Below the pieces are notes generated by a model. It was not told where the DNA came from and ran no database searches. It worked only from the letters and a program-made list of their open reading frames with translations. Below, in pieces: positions 1-12,500 of a stretch of DNA of 64,000 nucleotides. The stretch is from Botryotinia globosa. Taxonomy: Eukaryota; Ascomycota; Leotiomycetes; Helotiales; Sclerotiniaceae. The stretch is from positions 434,001 to 498,000 of the forward strand of contig RCSZ01000005.1 of NCBI GenBank assembly GCA_014898425.1. The letters are read 5' to 3'. Position numbers and translations under genes: made by a program. The stretch's first letter is position 1. Each line of letters opens with the position of its first letter.

Positions 1-1274
1 AGTGGGAGATGAGAGAGTTTGAGCTCCGGGGATATCCGAGGCGAGATAAGCCATCCTGAAATTGAAACTTATTCACTAGGTAGATTGAATGGAATTAAAG
101 CAGAGATGCCAGTTAACACTTCTGCGGAATGTGTGAATTCAATTCTAGTACACAATCTTGGTGATTATGCCTTTTCAGCTTTGGTTAAATTAATTAAAGT
201 TGCAGTCAAGTCAAGAGTCTTGAGTATTGATAATATATGTATCAACTAGTCATGCCTATGACTCCAAAAGTGCAAAGAAAATTCAAGATGAGATTGACAG
301 TGGGGGTTAATTCAGACATGCGGAGGAGTAGTAAATGTAGGTCAAAAAAGTTGAGCACTCCTGGTAAAGCGTCAAACGACAATCTTCTAACAAACAGGAA
401 TTTCACTTCCTAAGAGGCAGAGCTAAATCCTTTGCATTGATTGTTCAGTTGCACAGCAGCCAGTATTTTTCACTTGTAGACAAACTTCTTTGCTGAAAAT
501 TTCCGAGGGAAGAATGAAAAGAAGAATGAAAAGTTTGACAAATCAAAATCAATTCTTCAATCTTGCTCCAACATTTATGGACTTATGTCATTAAAATAGA
601 CACCAGTCATAAATACCTTTAAGCTGTTCATATATTCTCGAAACACCAGTTTTCTATAGTAATATGTGTTAACGGTGTGAAAATTAGCAAACCTCAGATG
701 ACACTGATTCAACTTTCAAGTAGTTTTACCATCCCAGATTCCAGTAAACAAGATCAAACAGGAGCTATCAGGATAAAAATGCTGTTTGTTAATTCTGACA
801 AATCGTTAACAATCGAAAGCTAAATACTGTTGTTAGTGATAACTCATTGTACCTTTTAGAAGACTTGTCACATCTATTTTACACATGCTGAATTTTGAGA
901 TAAATGATCATTTGCTATAGGATTTGTGTATAATGTTATCTTGATTGACATAGATCTTCCATGATCCTAGAGTCTAACTAACCAACATGTTCTAACCCTT
1001 GATTGTGAACCTTCCATGTCCCAGATATTCCATAGAGACAACCCCAAATCTCAGTCTAACATCTCCATTTCAAACATTCTTTTCTTCAGTCACCACCTGA
1101 TACTTCCCAAAATCTCTGTGTTCGTTTCTAGATTCGAGCCCGAAAGTGCTCTTTAGTTCAAAATTTCACTTCAAATTCTCCATTTATTCCTCCAAATAGA
1201 TCACATATCATTCTTTGACCATTCTTCCCATGATTTTCCATACAGCCTTCCCTCCCCAAATCGTATCCCACTAC
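1..1274. other. Intergenic, no gene seen
   Basis: No reading frame here looks like a protein. The longest ATG frame (positions 19-249, 76 codons) has no recognisable domain, no splice partner and an AT-rich composition like its surroundings. The right end is the downstream flank of the minus-strand zinc-finger gene that stops at 1275. Confidence 0.6.
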
Positions 1275-2705
1275 CTAATTCTTAGTCTTTCTTCGCTTTC
1301 CCCCCTTGTCTTGCTCGACAGCTTCCTGATCCTCTTGGCAGCGCTTCTTCGTAACCCAAGATGATGGTCCCGTCCTAGTGTTTGTGTGGACGGCCCCATA
1401 CTGGGTTCCCTGAACTCTATGCATTTCCTCGAGGCGTGCTGCAAAAGATTGCAAGTCTTGGCCCTGGGCGAATCTTATAAGTTCAAGTGGTGGGGTCGAC
1501 TTGAGTTTCAACTCATCGTGAAGATGAACAATGTTTCGGGCCAACGTTACAGCGGGCCATGCATTGCTCAGTTGAGCACTTGAAGACAGAAAGTTATACG
1601 CAGACTGATAGCTCTGTTGTATAATAGGCCAGACACGATAAGTCAATGGCGCATATTGATCAGCGTCAAAGACTTGCTCAGCCTTAAAAAACGCGACAGG
1701 GAATCCCAGAACCCTGACACCAGGAGACAAGTTTCTCAAGAACTGAAGTCGCTCTTCAAACAATAAGTCATAAAGATCTTGGCGCTGAGAGAGCATTTGT
1801 ACAAATGCCCAAGACTGTGAACAAACAGTATCGAACCGATTTTCTTCATCCATGTTGTGAATAGTAACTGCTACCTGGTCCAACAACATACTTTTTCGGA
1901 CAAGCTCGCAATATCCGAATGACGTGGAGTCATTTTTTGGAATATGTTCAATCAAAATATCCAAAGCTTTCACGACTGCCATATTGAGGGGGTTATTGTT
2001 TCTGGGGTATGGAGACCCCACACGATGCTGAACGATGGCATCATCAACAGCGCACAAAGCGTGCCAGACGACGCGATAATTTGCGTATGAGCAGCAATTG
2101 TCATGAGGAGATTTCACACAGCCCATACAGTTTTCGGTATTGCATTCTGGACATCGGACGATCTGTGGATGCGTATTCTCATTTGGAATTCGGAAAGACT
2201 TTGACGGGGTGCGTTTATAGCCAGGCACCCACAAAGATGCTCGAGAATAATCGAAAGCGATGCCGCACTGTCGGCAATCAATGAAGTTGCTTCCTCGAGT
2301 CTCTTCGCGCTCAAATCTCATCATAACCGGCTCGTATTCTTCAACCATGCCCTGGCTGTCACCCTCGTCTTCTTCCATGCCGTCATTGAATTCCTGCATA
2401 TCCGTTAGCAAGAGCACTGTCGTTTTATGATACAAAGGACAAGAACCTACAGTTTCAAAATCCATTCCAGCGTCATTATAATCTTCAGCAAAGCGAGAAT
2501 AGAAGTCTGGAGGTGCTAATGGGTATTGAAGTGGCTTGTGTGGATCATCCAGAGTTTCTGGGTTCTTTGCATGGATTACCAAGCTGAATGACAATCCTGG
2601 AGCTCGAAGATTTGGTGAATTGGGTCTGGAACTAACACTCGTGTTGATCATGGCGGATGAGTCCATCGAATTGTTTAGAGAACCAAAACTATTTGAATAG
2701 TTCAT
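1275..2705 (-). CDS. IBR-like zinc-finger protein, copy 1
   Basis: Single-exon gene of 476 residues; the ATG at 2705 is the first in frame. A Cys/His cluster lies mid-protein: C144-x2-C147, then C185-x2-C188-x4-C193-x2-C196-x4-H201 followed by C204/C205. The second half matches the spacing of IBR (in-between-RING) zinc-binding modules of RBR ubiquitin ligases, but no RING1 or RING2 is visible, so ligase activity is not supported. An acidic stretch (about 107-127) precedes it, and a conserved helical region starting WHALCAVDDA follows. The C-terminus is basic (GGKRRKTKN), suggesting nuclear import. A paralogue of nearly equal length (479 residues) sits at 40873-42312 on the opposite strand. 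The family is unknown to me. The coding call is strong; the biochemical role is inference. Confidence 0.88.
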   Translation of the reverse strand: MNYSNSFGSLNNSMDSSAMINTSVSSRPNSPNLRAPGLSFSLVIHAKNPETLDDPHKPLQYPLAPPDFYSRFAEDYNDAGMDFETVGSCPLYHKTTVLLLTDMQEFNDGMEEDEGDSQGMVEEYEPVMMRFEREETRGSNFIDCRQCGIAFDYSRASLWVPGYKRTPSKSFRIPNENTHPQIVRCPECNTENCMGCVKSPHDNCCSYANYRVVWHALCAVDDAIVQHRVGSPYPRNNNPLNMAVVKALDILIEHIPKNDSTSFGYCELVRKSMLLDQVAVTIHNMDEENRFDTVCSQSWAFVQMLSQRQDLYDLLFEERLQFLRNLSPGVRVLGFPVAFFKAEQVFDADQYAPLTYRVWPIIQQSYQSAYNFLSSSAQLSNAWPAVTLARNIVHLHDELKLKSTPPLELIRFAQGQDLQSFAARLEEMHRVQGTQYGAVHTNTRTGPSSWVTKKRCQEDQEAVEQDKGGKRRKTKN

Positions 2706-3954
2706 GGTCGCGTGTGGTTGATTGGTAGCTGGGGGATATTTGTTTGGTTTGAGAATTGAGATGAGGATATCGAGTGGTCTTTCAATCGATGATTGGTTTT
2801 GCAGTTTAATTTGTTTGTAGAAGAAGTGTTCTGGAAGAGGGAGAAAAAAAAGAGAGAGAGAGAATGGGGATTTCTTAGCTTAAGTAGGAATGGAAGTACC
2901 TACGGTGTTATCGCTGTCGTTGTTCATGGCTGTATCATTCACGATTACCAAGCTTAGCAGAAACTGATTTATGTTCTTGATATCGCGCTCATGTATACGG
3001 TTCCCAACTCATAAGCTCAGATGAGTACATGATCATCAATTTTGACAATAACATCGTGAAAATGATAGTAATGGATCTAAGCGATCATTTCTGCATAGGC
3101 TAGTGCTCTTCATTTTGTCATTAGGTCGTGCGTACGGCAGTACAACTGCCGTACAGCCAATCTATAAGATCCGTACCGGCAAGTTTGAGATGATTATCGT
3201 CTACAGATACAACCGTACCAACCCCTTATTTTAGTGTTACTGTTAAGGCTGTATGTCCCATGTATTGCATGACTAATCATAATGCGCGACAGCCCGCGAA
3301 TTCAAATTACGGGAGCGACTGTACTAGCTTCAACTCTTTTGTAATAGCGCCATTCCAGCAAAGTGTGCAAAGACGTTTTTGCTGGAAAACATTCTCAGGT
3401 TATCGTCTCTCCTCGAGTTAGTCGAAACTAACGACTGAAATTGGTTAGTTTGAAAGCTATGAGCGAAGCGAGACATGGGATAGATAAGGGGCTAGGAGCA
3501 AGATTAACAGATGATGTTCTGGGTTTCAAAAATATCCTGGGGATAAGAGATTCACGAGATTAGTATTTCGCAAACTTGAGTTGTTGTTTAAGGGGAAGGA
3601 AATTTTATTGTAAGGAGTATATATTGACCTAGCAGTGAGATTTTGCCTGCGTTAAAGGCTTATGTCATATTCATCCTTGATTCTGCCCATGTGAGCCTCA
3701 GGGCTTTTGAGGCTGATAAATCCAGCTACAGTCAGATCTCCTTATGTGTCAAGATCATGTACACAGCCACTTTATTCGAGCTGTGTAACATTAAGTGGGA
3801 TCTTCAACCCCACATAACATACATTGCAACGACATTGATAAACTCCCAGTTCTACATGAACAAAACACTTATACGGCCCACTTCCACATCTATATACCTG
3901 AAATTTACAATTCACATTACAACCAACTCTTCTACTTGAGGTTTTTGATATCCG
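2706..3954. other. Intergenic/promoter region
   Basis: Divergent spacer between the zinc-finger gene and the first membrane-protein gene. It holds a purine-rich tract near 2840-2870, a 23-nt perfect palindrome at 3132-3154 and no convincing gene. The 98-codon frame at 3643-3939 has no features supporting it. Confidence 0.6.
3132..3154. repeat. Perfect inverted repeat, 10-bp arms
   Basis: GTACGGCAGT is followed by a 3-nt spacer (ACA) and the exact reverse complement ACTGCCGTAC. It lies upstream of both flanking divergent genes. It could be a dyad protein-binding site or a mobile-element relic; nothing in the sequence decides between them. Confidence 0.6.
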
Positions 3955-4955
3955 ATGCTTTCATTCGATATAGTTAACAGGCTTTTGCCAACCGCTCAAC
4001 AATGGAGATGGTACGGTATTGGTGCCTTATCTCTCAAGATATATGGAAATCGTACAGTATGGCTCTTGCAAGCACAAATCATTGGCGAATTACAAGATGA
4101 AGACGCGATAGCGTTCAAAAGGATGGCATGCGATGAATGTACTATGATCGCCGTAGCTGTGAGCCGAGCCCTACGTCAAGTCTTCCGAGTACTGACGAAA
4201 AGAAGGCTGCAATTGTTGCACAAATTGCTATCACAGGATTATCATTGGACTCTTTGAACAAAACTCATTGGACAGCAAAATCTTGTTTTGTGATGAGCCT
4301 AACATTTTCTTTGGTATCGGTATACTATTCCGTTACCCAGCAACGAATTCTCGGTCGACTAATCAAAGCAAGAGATGTTCGTCATTGGATAAGAGGGAGG
4401 AAACAGGCAGTCAACCGAGTCTTTTCGATGGAAGTTGGGTTCAAGCTTGATCCTTGTGAGCCCGACGATTACTCACCGGAGGACTTGGACATTCGTGATC
4501 TCAAGGGGGATTTTCAGAGACAATGTTTTATCCCGAGTCCTTTATCCGTCATCACCCTTTCTGCTCCTCAGATGTTGCTTTCTGGCTCTCTCTCTCTGCT
4601 TCTTATCGGTTTGGGGATATATTTAGGTAAGTTCTGGATTCGTGGGCTAGACGCTACGGAACCGACTACTGATTCGAGAAATGTCTTCATATTGTACTTC
4701 GTTGGGCTATACTTCTCTGGCGGTATGTATGTGGTTTTGGGATGGTTTCATGGCAAAGATAAGCGTTCGGAATCCGACATCATTGATGACTATATGAATA
4801 AATACTTAGCTAGTCACCCTGATGTGTTGGCTCGATGGAATGTTGGTCGTCATTGGTGTCTTCAGAATGGAACTCTGAAGCCAATTCCCGGCACCGAAAT
4901 CGAGGAAAACCCCCCCGTTGTGCCGAATGAGATGGAGGAGATGAGTAATGTCTGA
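3955..4955 (+). CDS. Multi-pass membrane protein, tandem copy A
   Basis: Two exons, 3955-4158 and 4206-4955, joined in phase 0 across a 47-nt intron (donor GTGAGC, branch CTGAC, acceptor AAG), giving 317 residues. The junction is set by comparison with the neighbouring copy: both read VAVA|AA(I/V)VAQ(I/M)A(I/M)TGLSL across the splice. Hydrophobic segments lie near residues 80-110 (CFVMSLTFSLVSVYYS), about 205-225 (SLSLLLIGLGIYLG) and about 240-262 (ILYFVGLYFSGGMYVVLG). The short HWIRGRK block is shared with copy B. Unlike B, it has an extra acidic loop (about 150-185) before the second hydrophobic region and a short tail. No enzyme motif is visible. It is probably a fungal-specific membrane protein of unknown function. 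Exon 2 is secure; the exon 1 start is less certain. Confidence 0.8.
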
Positions 4956-5797
4956 AACATTCTGGTGAAAATTAGCATAAAGTGGTTGTGTGGAAACTCA
5001 TTCGGAATGGGAACAATGTAAAGATTAAAAGGACTTCAGGAATACGGATGATCAGAATGCCCGAAAAATTTCTGCGGCTACACCTGTGATCAATCAAAAG
5101 ACTGATTTCACGGGCTGAAATGTGGTAGAATAGACAAACTTCTCAAAGTGCAAGGTGTACAACCGCATTATAAAACGCCTGGGCTCTTGCTGTTATTCAG
5201 GTGTTCGGTTCAAACATTGGAGATGAATTATTGAAATCACAAGCGCAATCAACAGATAAGTTAATTGCCCTGCTCAATCAATGCTTATTAGATTGATATC
5301 CAGATCGAACGCCTAAATGTCCTCAAACCCGCAATTCAGCAAACGAAATGATATCCCTCAATCTGCCATGGCACACTACTCATAATGATAGCACGATAAA
5401 GGTTGTCGTTTTGCCAAAGAAACAATTGCAATCGAAACACACAACCGAGATAATCAGTTGAGTTTCCATAGAGACCTGTAACCAAACATGGCAAAGAGAG
5501 AGTATAGAATTGTTGAAACTGACTTGATAATGCTTGCGCGAATACTTTGGACATGAAACATACCGGAATTACAAGCAGGGGAAGTCTTGCCCCTCCTTAT
5601 CGATCTAATTGTATCAATTGATTGTACTTCTCTCATCAAATAAATTAAAGATATTTCATTTCTTAGTAAGATCTTCTTCCATAGGTACAGTGAGTTAGTT
5701 TAGAAGTGCTGCGGTCTAGGTAATCCGCACTGCTCTCAATTTTTTGTTCGTCGCACTGAGTATTTTGCCAACGAGATTTACCTTGACGCTTTTTCAT
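4956..5797. other. Spacer between tandem copies
   Basis: AT-moderate spacer with no supported gene. It presumably contains the 3' end of copy A and the promoter of copy B. Confidence 0.55.
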
Positions 5798-6916
5798 ATG
5801 ATGGGGCGATACATGAATAGATTCCGGGAATTGGTCGAATTGTATGGACCCTCTGCCATCCCGCTATTTATTTTCGGCAGCCGCACTACTCAGTATATGC
5901 AGGCAAAAGTCCTTGGTGAGCTAAAAGAGGGACAAAATAGACCCGATGACTCGAGAGTAGTCGTATTCAAAAGTTCGACACTCGCAGAATGTAATATGGT
6001 TGCTGTTGCTGTTAGTCTCTCACATTCCATTTACAATGACTTTGATACTAATAGTGAGTAGGCTGCTGTTGTTGCTCAGATGGCCATGACTGGGCTGTCA
6101 CTAAAACTGTCAAATCAAACATATTGCCTGATAAAGGCGTCTTTTTTCCTTAGCTTGATATTCGCCATCCTGGTTGTGTTTCATGCCAGCTGTCTGCAGC
6201 GTACATTGAATCGCCTACTCACCGGGGAAGAAATTCGTCGATGGATTAGGGGAGGTTCAAGAGAAACGGATGCTAAAACATGGGGTTGGCCAAGCATATC
6301 ATCAGTTATCACAGCCTCTGCCCCCCAAATGCGTCTTTCGATCTCGCTTGCAATGTTAGTATTGGCTTCGGGCTTATATCTGGGCCAATTTGAAACTGCA
6401 GAACCTAGCGGCACGAAATATGCAATTTCAGTGTACATCATTGAATTAGTGTTATTCGTTGGAGCGTATAGCATAGCGCAATCTCTTGGTATCGAGGAAG
6501 TCCGCTCAGAGATTGACATCATCAATGGATACATGGCCGAACGGAAAGAAAACCACCCGAGTCGAGATACAGGAGATAGGCGTCGGCCTCAAACAGCGCA
6601 GATCACAACGAGGACGGATGAAAACTCCGAGGCCGATCCGCTACTGAAGCAAGCCGAAACTAGTGGAGAAACCTCTTTCCCTTCAACAGAAATCACAGGG
6701 CGCAACTCTTCAACTGCTCCAAGGTCAGAAAAAAGGTGTAGAGATCAGGCGAAGGATTCTCTCCCCCCGGATCTTGAGAGAGGTATTACTGAAGATAGCA
6801 CGAGCAAAAACGGCAGCGAGGCTAGCAGCAGGAGTAAGAGCAGTGTCAAAGGCAAAGAAATGATTGGAAAAGAAGATTTAGTAACCAATAAATGTATCGT
6901 CAATCTGAGCCTTTGA
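5798..6916 (+). CDS. Multi-pass membrane protein, tandem copy B
   Basis: Two exons, 5798-6010 and 6062-6916, phase 0, 51-nt intron, 355 residues. The start is the first of two adjacent ATGs; upstream in-frame codons lack another ATG. It is the paralogue of the gene at 3955-4955. The two share the QAKVLGEL-type exon 1 block, the AECNMVAVA splice-spanning block, the RRWIRGG block and SVITASAPQM before the second hydrophobic segment. Hydrophobic stretches lie near residues 95-118, 170-190 and 198-218. It differs from copy A by a long hydrophilic Ser/Thr/Arg/Lys-rich C-terminal extension (about 235-355). No catalytic motif is visible. The tandem same-strand arrangement and shared intron position show local gene duplication followed by divergence of the tail. 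Confidence 0.82.
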
Positions 6917-7156
6917 ACGATTGGTTGTGATTCCTGCCCGTAAGCAAACTGTTCCCCATTCGCGAGAGCGAAATGTACCTATAGAGTCTATTTAATGAGT
7001 GTTACTAAACTGCATTTACACTGATTCAATATGTCCTCAAATGATCGTGAAAGTAGTTACTACATCCCACTAAACAGTTCATACATAAATCCAAAAATAA
7101 TTACAAGAAGTTTTGTTTGTTCATTCTTTCTGATATAATTATATCTACAAAATATA

Positions 7157-8645
7157 TCAAAACCCTCTATTATCAATCTCCGTCATATCCACCATACCCT
7201 TCTCTACAGCCTCTCTTTCTTCTTCTTCACTTATTTCTCCTCTTGCCGCCTGCTCTGCATCTCTTTTCTTATTACTCGAGTACATATAAATGTACAGTAC
7301 AAAAACCATTGCTAACTTAACAGAATAGCCTACTAACATTGCTATGTACGCTGAATGATATCCGGCTTTATGTATGTTAGTCTACCAAGTCACGGAACAA
7401 GAACAGAGGACTAGAGAGTGACGCGAAGAAAAGAAAAGGCACACTCACGAGCTTCACTTTTAATAAAAGTCTGCGGTCCAACAATATTCCCCACACAGTA
7501 TCCCGTGAACAGGATCGCCGCCGTCAACTGTTTCTTCGTATATCCCGCAATATTACTACTCACCATCGTGAGACTCATACTAAATCCCAACCCTTGAAAT
7601 TAGCACAGCCAAAGCATTTGTAGGTACTGGGTACCGAGGGTATCGAAGCCGAATATTCCTACGATGATAGATGTAAAAGATGTAAGAGCAGAGTTGGGGA
7701 CTTGTGCACCGACAGCCATGACAAATAGGATCCAAGTTTTTGGATCTTTGACCGTTTGCCATGCTTGATAGGTCTGGAAATGATGGTTCTTTACGCCTTG
7801 ATGATTAGATGCTACGCGGGAAACGACAATGAGACGTTCGTGGGGCGTGAGAAATTTGGCTGTGGAAGGGAGATCCGGGAGAAAAATAAGGGAGATTACA
7901 CCCCAGAAGATGGAGATGGCTCCGAAGATGAGAAAGACGTACATCCATTTTGGGAGACCGGTGCTAATTTGTCCGACAGCATAGCCGATGAGACCTCCGA
8001 ACATGGTTGCGATGCCGTTGGTACAGTAGTAGGTTTCAAGACGGAGAGGTTGCTCGGCGGAGGTGTACCACATAGACATTAGGAGAACGAAACCAGGATT
8101 TATGGTTGCTTCGACGGCGCCGAGGAGGAATCGATTGGTTGCTATGCCGCCAAAGGAGACGCATGCTGGAGTCGTGATGATGGTTACTCCCCATGCGATA
8201 GTGGTTAAAGAGAGAAATTTTCCAATAGGAATGCGCTGGAGAAAGTAGCCTGATGGAAATTGAAAGAATAGATAGCCGAAGTAGAAAATCGAGCTATATG
8301 CATTGTTAGCATGGCCTGAAAACTATCACGAAGGAACAATGCATATCGATGATCTCACCTCAGCCAGGAATACTCTTGTTCTTTCAGATGGGTACCCTTT
8401 TGCAATCCATACACACTTGAAAAGTTGATAGAATTCTTGTTTAGATATTGCAACATATATGTGATGAAAAGAATGGGCATGAGCCGCATGTCGATCTTTC
8501 GAAGCACTCTCTTCGCTTCTTGAGGATCGACCTCGATATCCCTAGCATCTTGAAACGGAGCATAGTTATCATCCAGATGAGCTGCAGCAGCTGACGATGA
8601 ACTATCCACGGCTTTACTTTTTGACTGTGCAGGAGAAGAAGTCAC
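7157..8645 (-). pseudogene. Decayed MFS permease (Dal5/allantoate-type)
   Basis: Reads as an anion:cation-symporter-type MFS transporter of the fungal Dal5-like group. Exons are 8645-8359, 8293-7449 and 7365-7157, with introns of 65 nt (7.. donor GTGAGA) and 83 nt (GTGAGT, branch CTAAC). Recognisable blocks are RFLLGAVEATINPGFVLL, MSMWY, MVSSNIAGYTKKQ and GYCVGNIVGPQTF. Two faults are seen. After ...TQYLQMLWLC an in-frame TAA (7602-7600) falls where the text jumps straight to FQGLGFSMSL. The family normally has roughly 55-70 residues (about two membrane helices) between these points, so an internal deletion is inferred. At the C-terminus the frame reads GF-TGA-Y-I-L-stop where relatives end FRYVL-like, as a CGA to TGA change would give. 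A mini-intron could hide the first stop but not restore the missing helices. Confidence 0.8.
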
Positions 8646-9484
8646 ATGCCTCTCATCATCATTTGAAGTTGCTATTTTGATACTGAATTATTGCGAATAC
8701 AAACTCTAGCAAATCACTCTCCTGGATTTCAAGACTTCAAAGAACAGCCATTAAAGATACTTTACAGTGAGAAATTCAACAGAAAATCATCGCTGACAAG
8801 ATCCACCTCCAAACCCCCAATATTCGCACACCAAATCCACAACATTTGACGGCCAAATACCTGGTGTCCCCTCACTTGAGATAGGGAACCAACCACACAT
8901 CACCATCTTCAGAATTTCATCAATCAAAATGAAGCAGATAGACCGAATACCACATCGATCAATGCGTATCAGAGTTTGCTTCACGGTTTATCTGTGGACG
9001 CAGAAGATGGCGTGACACGGAAATTTCCTATTCTGGCAGATGTCGTGATAGTTAGCTTGTTTGCGCGATTGGGAAAACATCATAGGGACTTGATTAAACC
9101 CACGCGTGCGATGGGGACAATGATGTATGAAGTATTCGATATATCCAAGCCTAGATACACGACAGAACTCGCGATATGAAAATGATTTCACGACTCAAAA
9201 GCAAGCTTCAACCAGACTGCGACCCAAACAGTGTACAATTTGAACCACGAAATAGAGATATATCACGTGTTAAAGGCGATCCCGACAATTCGATTCAACC
9301 ATGTCTCCAGGCATAAGGTTAACAAGCGTAGCACAAACCCAAGTTCTTCAACTCTGGACCCAAAAGAAGGGACCGCTCATGACAGAAACGAAGAGGGACA
9401 ACAATGTTCGTCAATGTCACCGCACCCTTCGAAAAAATGGAACCCCAGAAACGCTTTTTCATTTCCAGGTCCCCATGAAAAGCC

Positions 9485-9513
9485 AGCCAGCAAGCAAGCA
9501 AGCAAGCAAGCAA
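9485..9513. repeat. (AGCA)n microsatellite
   Basis: About six tandem 4-nt units (CAAG/AGCA phase) seen directly in the sequence. It generates the spurious Ser-Lys-Gln-Ala repeat in an overlapping open frame. Confidence 0.8.
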
Positions 9514-12500
9514 AGTCGGCACCCCCAAACACCCAGCCCAGCAGCCCAGCAGCCCAGTCGCCGATTCACCCATCCCACCAAACGGCTTCCTGCATCCCGT
9601 CTCGATAAATAACATGTGCTGTAACTTCACAACATCTGGAGTGCTACTGTACCAGAATTTGGGTTACCGATTACATTGCTCAACTACTGTATTTCACTAC
9701 ATGTTCACGACATTTCTATTGCATTTTGCATTTCCAGTGCATTTCGTTTCTGGATCTGTGATCTGTGATCCGTGTGCGTAACTGTCTCCATCTGATCTTC
9801 TTAGCTTTCCAATATACCTACTACATACATACATCTATCCGTACATCTCCCAACTTGCCCAAATAACGACTTTGCAGACATGTAACGCGATTCCAAGAAA
9901 TCAATTCCAAGGTCTTATTTTTAGAGATTTCCTGATTATATCATGCTTGCATTCAATATGCTAAGAGCAGCTCACACAGCATTCCTACTGCATATTCTGT
10001 ATTCTTCTTTAATTAGCGTGCAGTGTGAATGCATGCTTCACCGATTACTTCTCTATTAAATCTACCTGATTCTATATGCGAATATTGTATGATTTATTGA
10101 TTTATTGATTGTTTGATTGTTTGATGAATCGAAAGATCACTATTGGCACTGTTTACGAGGAAGATATACCTAAAGCGGTGAAGGATGCGAAAGGGATATG
10201 CGATACGAATTCGAGATTGTGATTTGTAGATACTTAGCTTTCTCCTCGTTTGATGATGATTACCAACAATTCGGAAGACTTGGAGAGATTGGATGCAGGA
10301 AGAGGAACACTGCAGTCAAAACTCGCTGCATTAGCAGTTTCCAAACACGGTCAACGGAATGACTTTTTTGTTGTTTGAGTTGGTTTCTGGCTGAATTTCT
10401 TTTTCTGTCAAACTAGTTAAACTTACCGGTATCTTATCCCCAGCCAGTAGTAGTACTCCTGCTACAATACATACCCTCCGTACTTTCGTAAAGGGATAAT
10501 ATTTCCAATTTTCTGAATGGTTTGATTTCCAGAGTGAGTAATGTTTCTATCAAATCTTATATTGTGGCTTGCTCGGTCCTGCGGGTCACGAATCCTTCCG
10601 TGTCAGCACATGCATGCTGCAGGAGAAAGGGAAGGCAGAGTAGGATTTCATTACGCTGCGCACTATCCTCATTATTTGCCCAGTTGCTCATCCCAATGTT
10701 CGGGGACCGCCAAAGCTGAGAAAGAGAAGGGCAAAATATCTCATGCGGAGGAGAGGCACAGCACGTGGCGCAACCCTTTTAGGCTTGGCAAGTGCGAGGT
10801 TGGGAGTGCGATACGGCAATGAGGGTGTGGCGATTCGGCGATACGTAGTGTGGTGGTATGCTATTCATGTCGAGTACCAGTGACTGTACCATTCTGTACT
10901 GGACTGCACAAAAACGCGATAAGCTGCAGCCAAGATGGTGTTACCTTTGATCATATTGATATCGTAATACGTGTATGTGTATATCGGCATCATCCATTTT
11001 TCAGCAGATATGCGACTAGGAGATGCTCATTCGTTCAAGTCGTTTCATCGCAGGTGTGCTGAGATCGGGACTTGCTCGTGATGGAGGGTATATCAGGAAC
11101 GATATATAAGGCTGTACTTGTGTTTCATTGGTGCGCGGAAGTTGGCCGTTGCCGTATTGGAGTGTCAGATCATGTGAGTTTACATTGCTGCTTTTTGAGT
11201 TTTCTATTCAGTTTGAACCAGTAGGATCTATTGCCCGGATGTCTCGGAGCAACTCTCGACGTGGCAGTGTTTTTCCTTTTTTCCCTCGTTCAAAGGAAGT
11301 GTATCTTTGAAATGGTGGTAAAAGCTATCACCAGAATGGTAACAATTCATTTCATCGTTCTAATCGTTTTTCTGATATTGTCCCGTGTGGACTTTCTTAT
11401 GCATGAAGCATTGGAATTAGATTAATAAATAATTTGTTTACCGAATCAAGCGTAACTGCCGCCTTGTGACTCCGTAGGGAGCTGTTGTAGACAAAATATA
11501 TTGTAAAAAGATAGGTCTAGAACTATTGTATGTGGGAATGTATGTGTGGGGGTGGAAATTCAGGGAGCACTCAAAATTGAGCCCCGTTTGTCGTTCTGTA
11601 ATAAGTAGATTTGATTATCACTGTAGATAGGGAAATGGTGGAGTCCTCATCCCAAGACCGTGCCAGTTCATTGGAGCATTGATGAGAGGTGAAGATTGGT
11701 ATCTTGATTCAGATGAAGCGGGTAAGATAATAAGGTATGCATCAAGGGCTCTCGCAAGTTCTTCCGTAAAGCCTGGAAGTTACATTCGGATCAGCTTCCC
11801 CCTCAAGCGAGTGTCTAGGATTCAGTATCGGAAACATCTCAAGTGCCCTACGTAAAATATGTTAGAGTAGGATGGAGGAAAAGCCATTGACGATGCATTC
11901 AATCTTGGATAAGCTACATGTCCGTAGATGAGGGTTTGTGCCGCGAATCATGTGGACGTTGAGAGTTAGTTTGGGTGGTCTCGAGGGCGCTTTATTTTAG
12001 GCTCTTTCAAACGTCGTCAGAGTCTTGCTTTTGGTTTCGCGACATATCCCGATCTGGCGCTGATCACAATCTATTTGCTCTTGTGCTCTTGTGGAGTTTT
12101 GGGTCGAAAGACTCGAAACGATTATCCCGCAACTTGGAATGGAGCTGTTTGATCTTCAATCAATCTATTAGCCATTTCCAAAACACCAAAAATAGCTTCG
12201 TGTTTAGACGTGTTCCAACTTATGTTCTACGGCTAAAATTACTAATGCAGTATGATACGATGTTTCTCAAATGGCCATACTCTATTGAGGTATATTCCGT
12301 TAGATAAGTCATCGTGTTGCTCATCTCGGTCTCTCTTTATCAGAGATTGAAGGACTTCGGAAGCACTAAATAAGAGAAGAGATGTGTTGCAAATAATCTG
12401 TCGAGGGATGCATCGAGGTAACCAAGAGTCTATTCGCCACGGGACTTGCCATAAATTCATAATTCCTCTCTAGTTACTCGGGTCTCGTGGCGACCCGACT

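Noticed and set aside
19..249. 76-codon plus-strand frame at the left edge
   Set aside because: No domain, no splice partner and composition like the flank; length is within chance expectation.
7600..7645. A 42-nt mini-intron that would remove the in-frame TAA in the MFS gene
   Set aside because: A weak GTACCC donor with a GTGCTAATTTCAAG-like acceptor exists, but splicing it would still leave about two helices missing and would not fix the C-terminal TGA, so decay remains the better reading.
9231..9630. Overlapping frames of 103-125 codons on both strands
   Set aside because: They are produced by the AGCA microsatellite and low-complexity Ser/Pro sequence; several frames are open at once, which is a sign of composition rather than coding.
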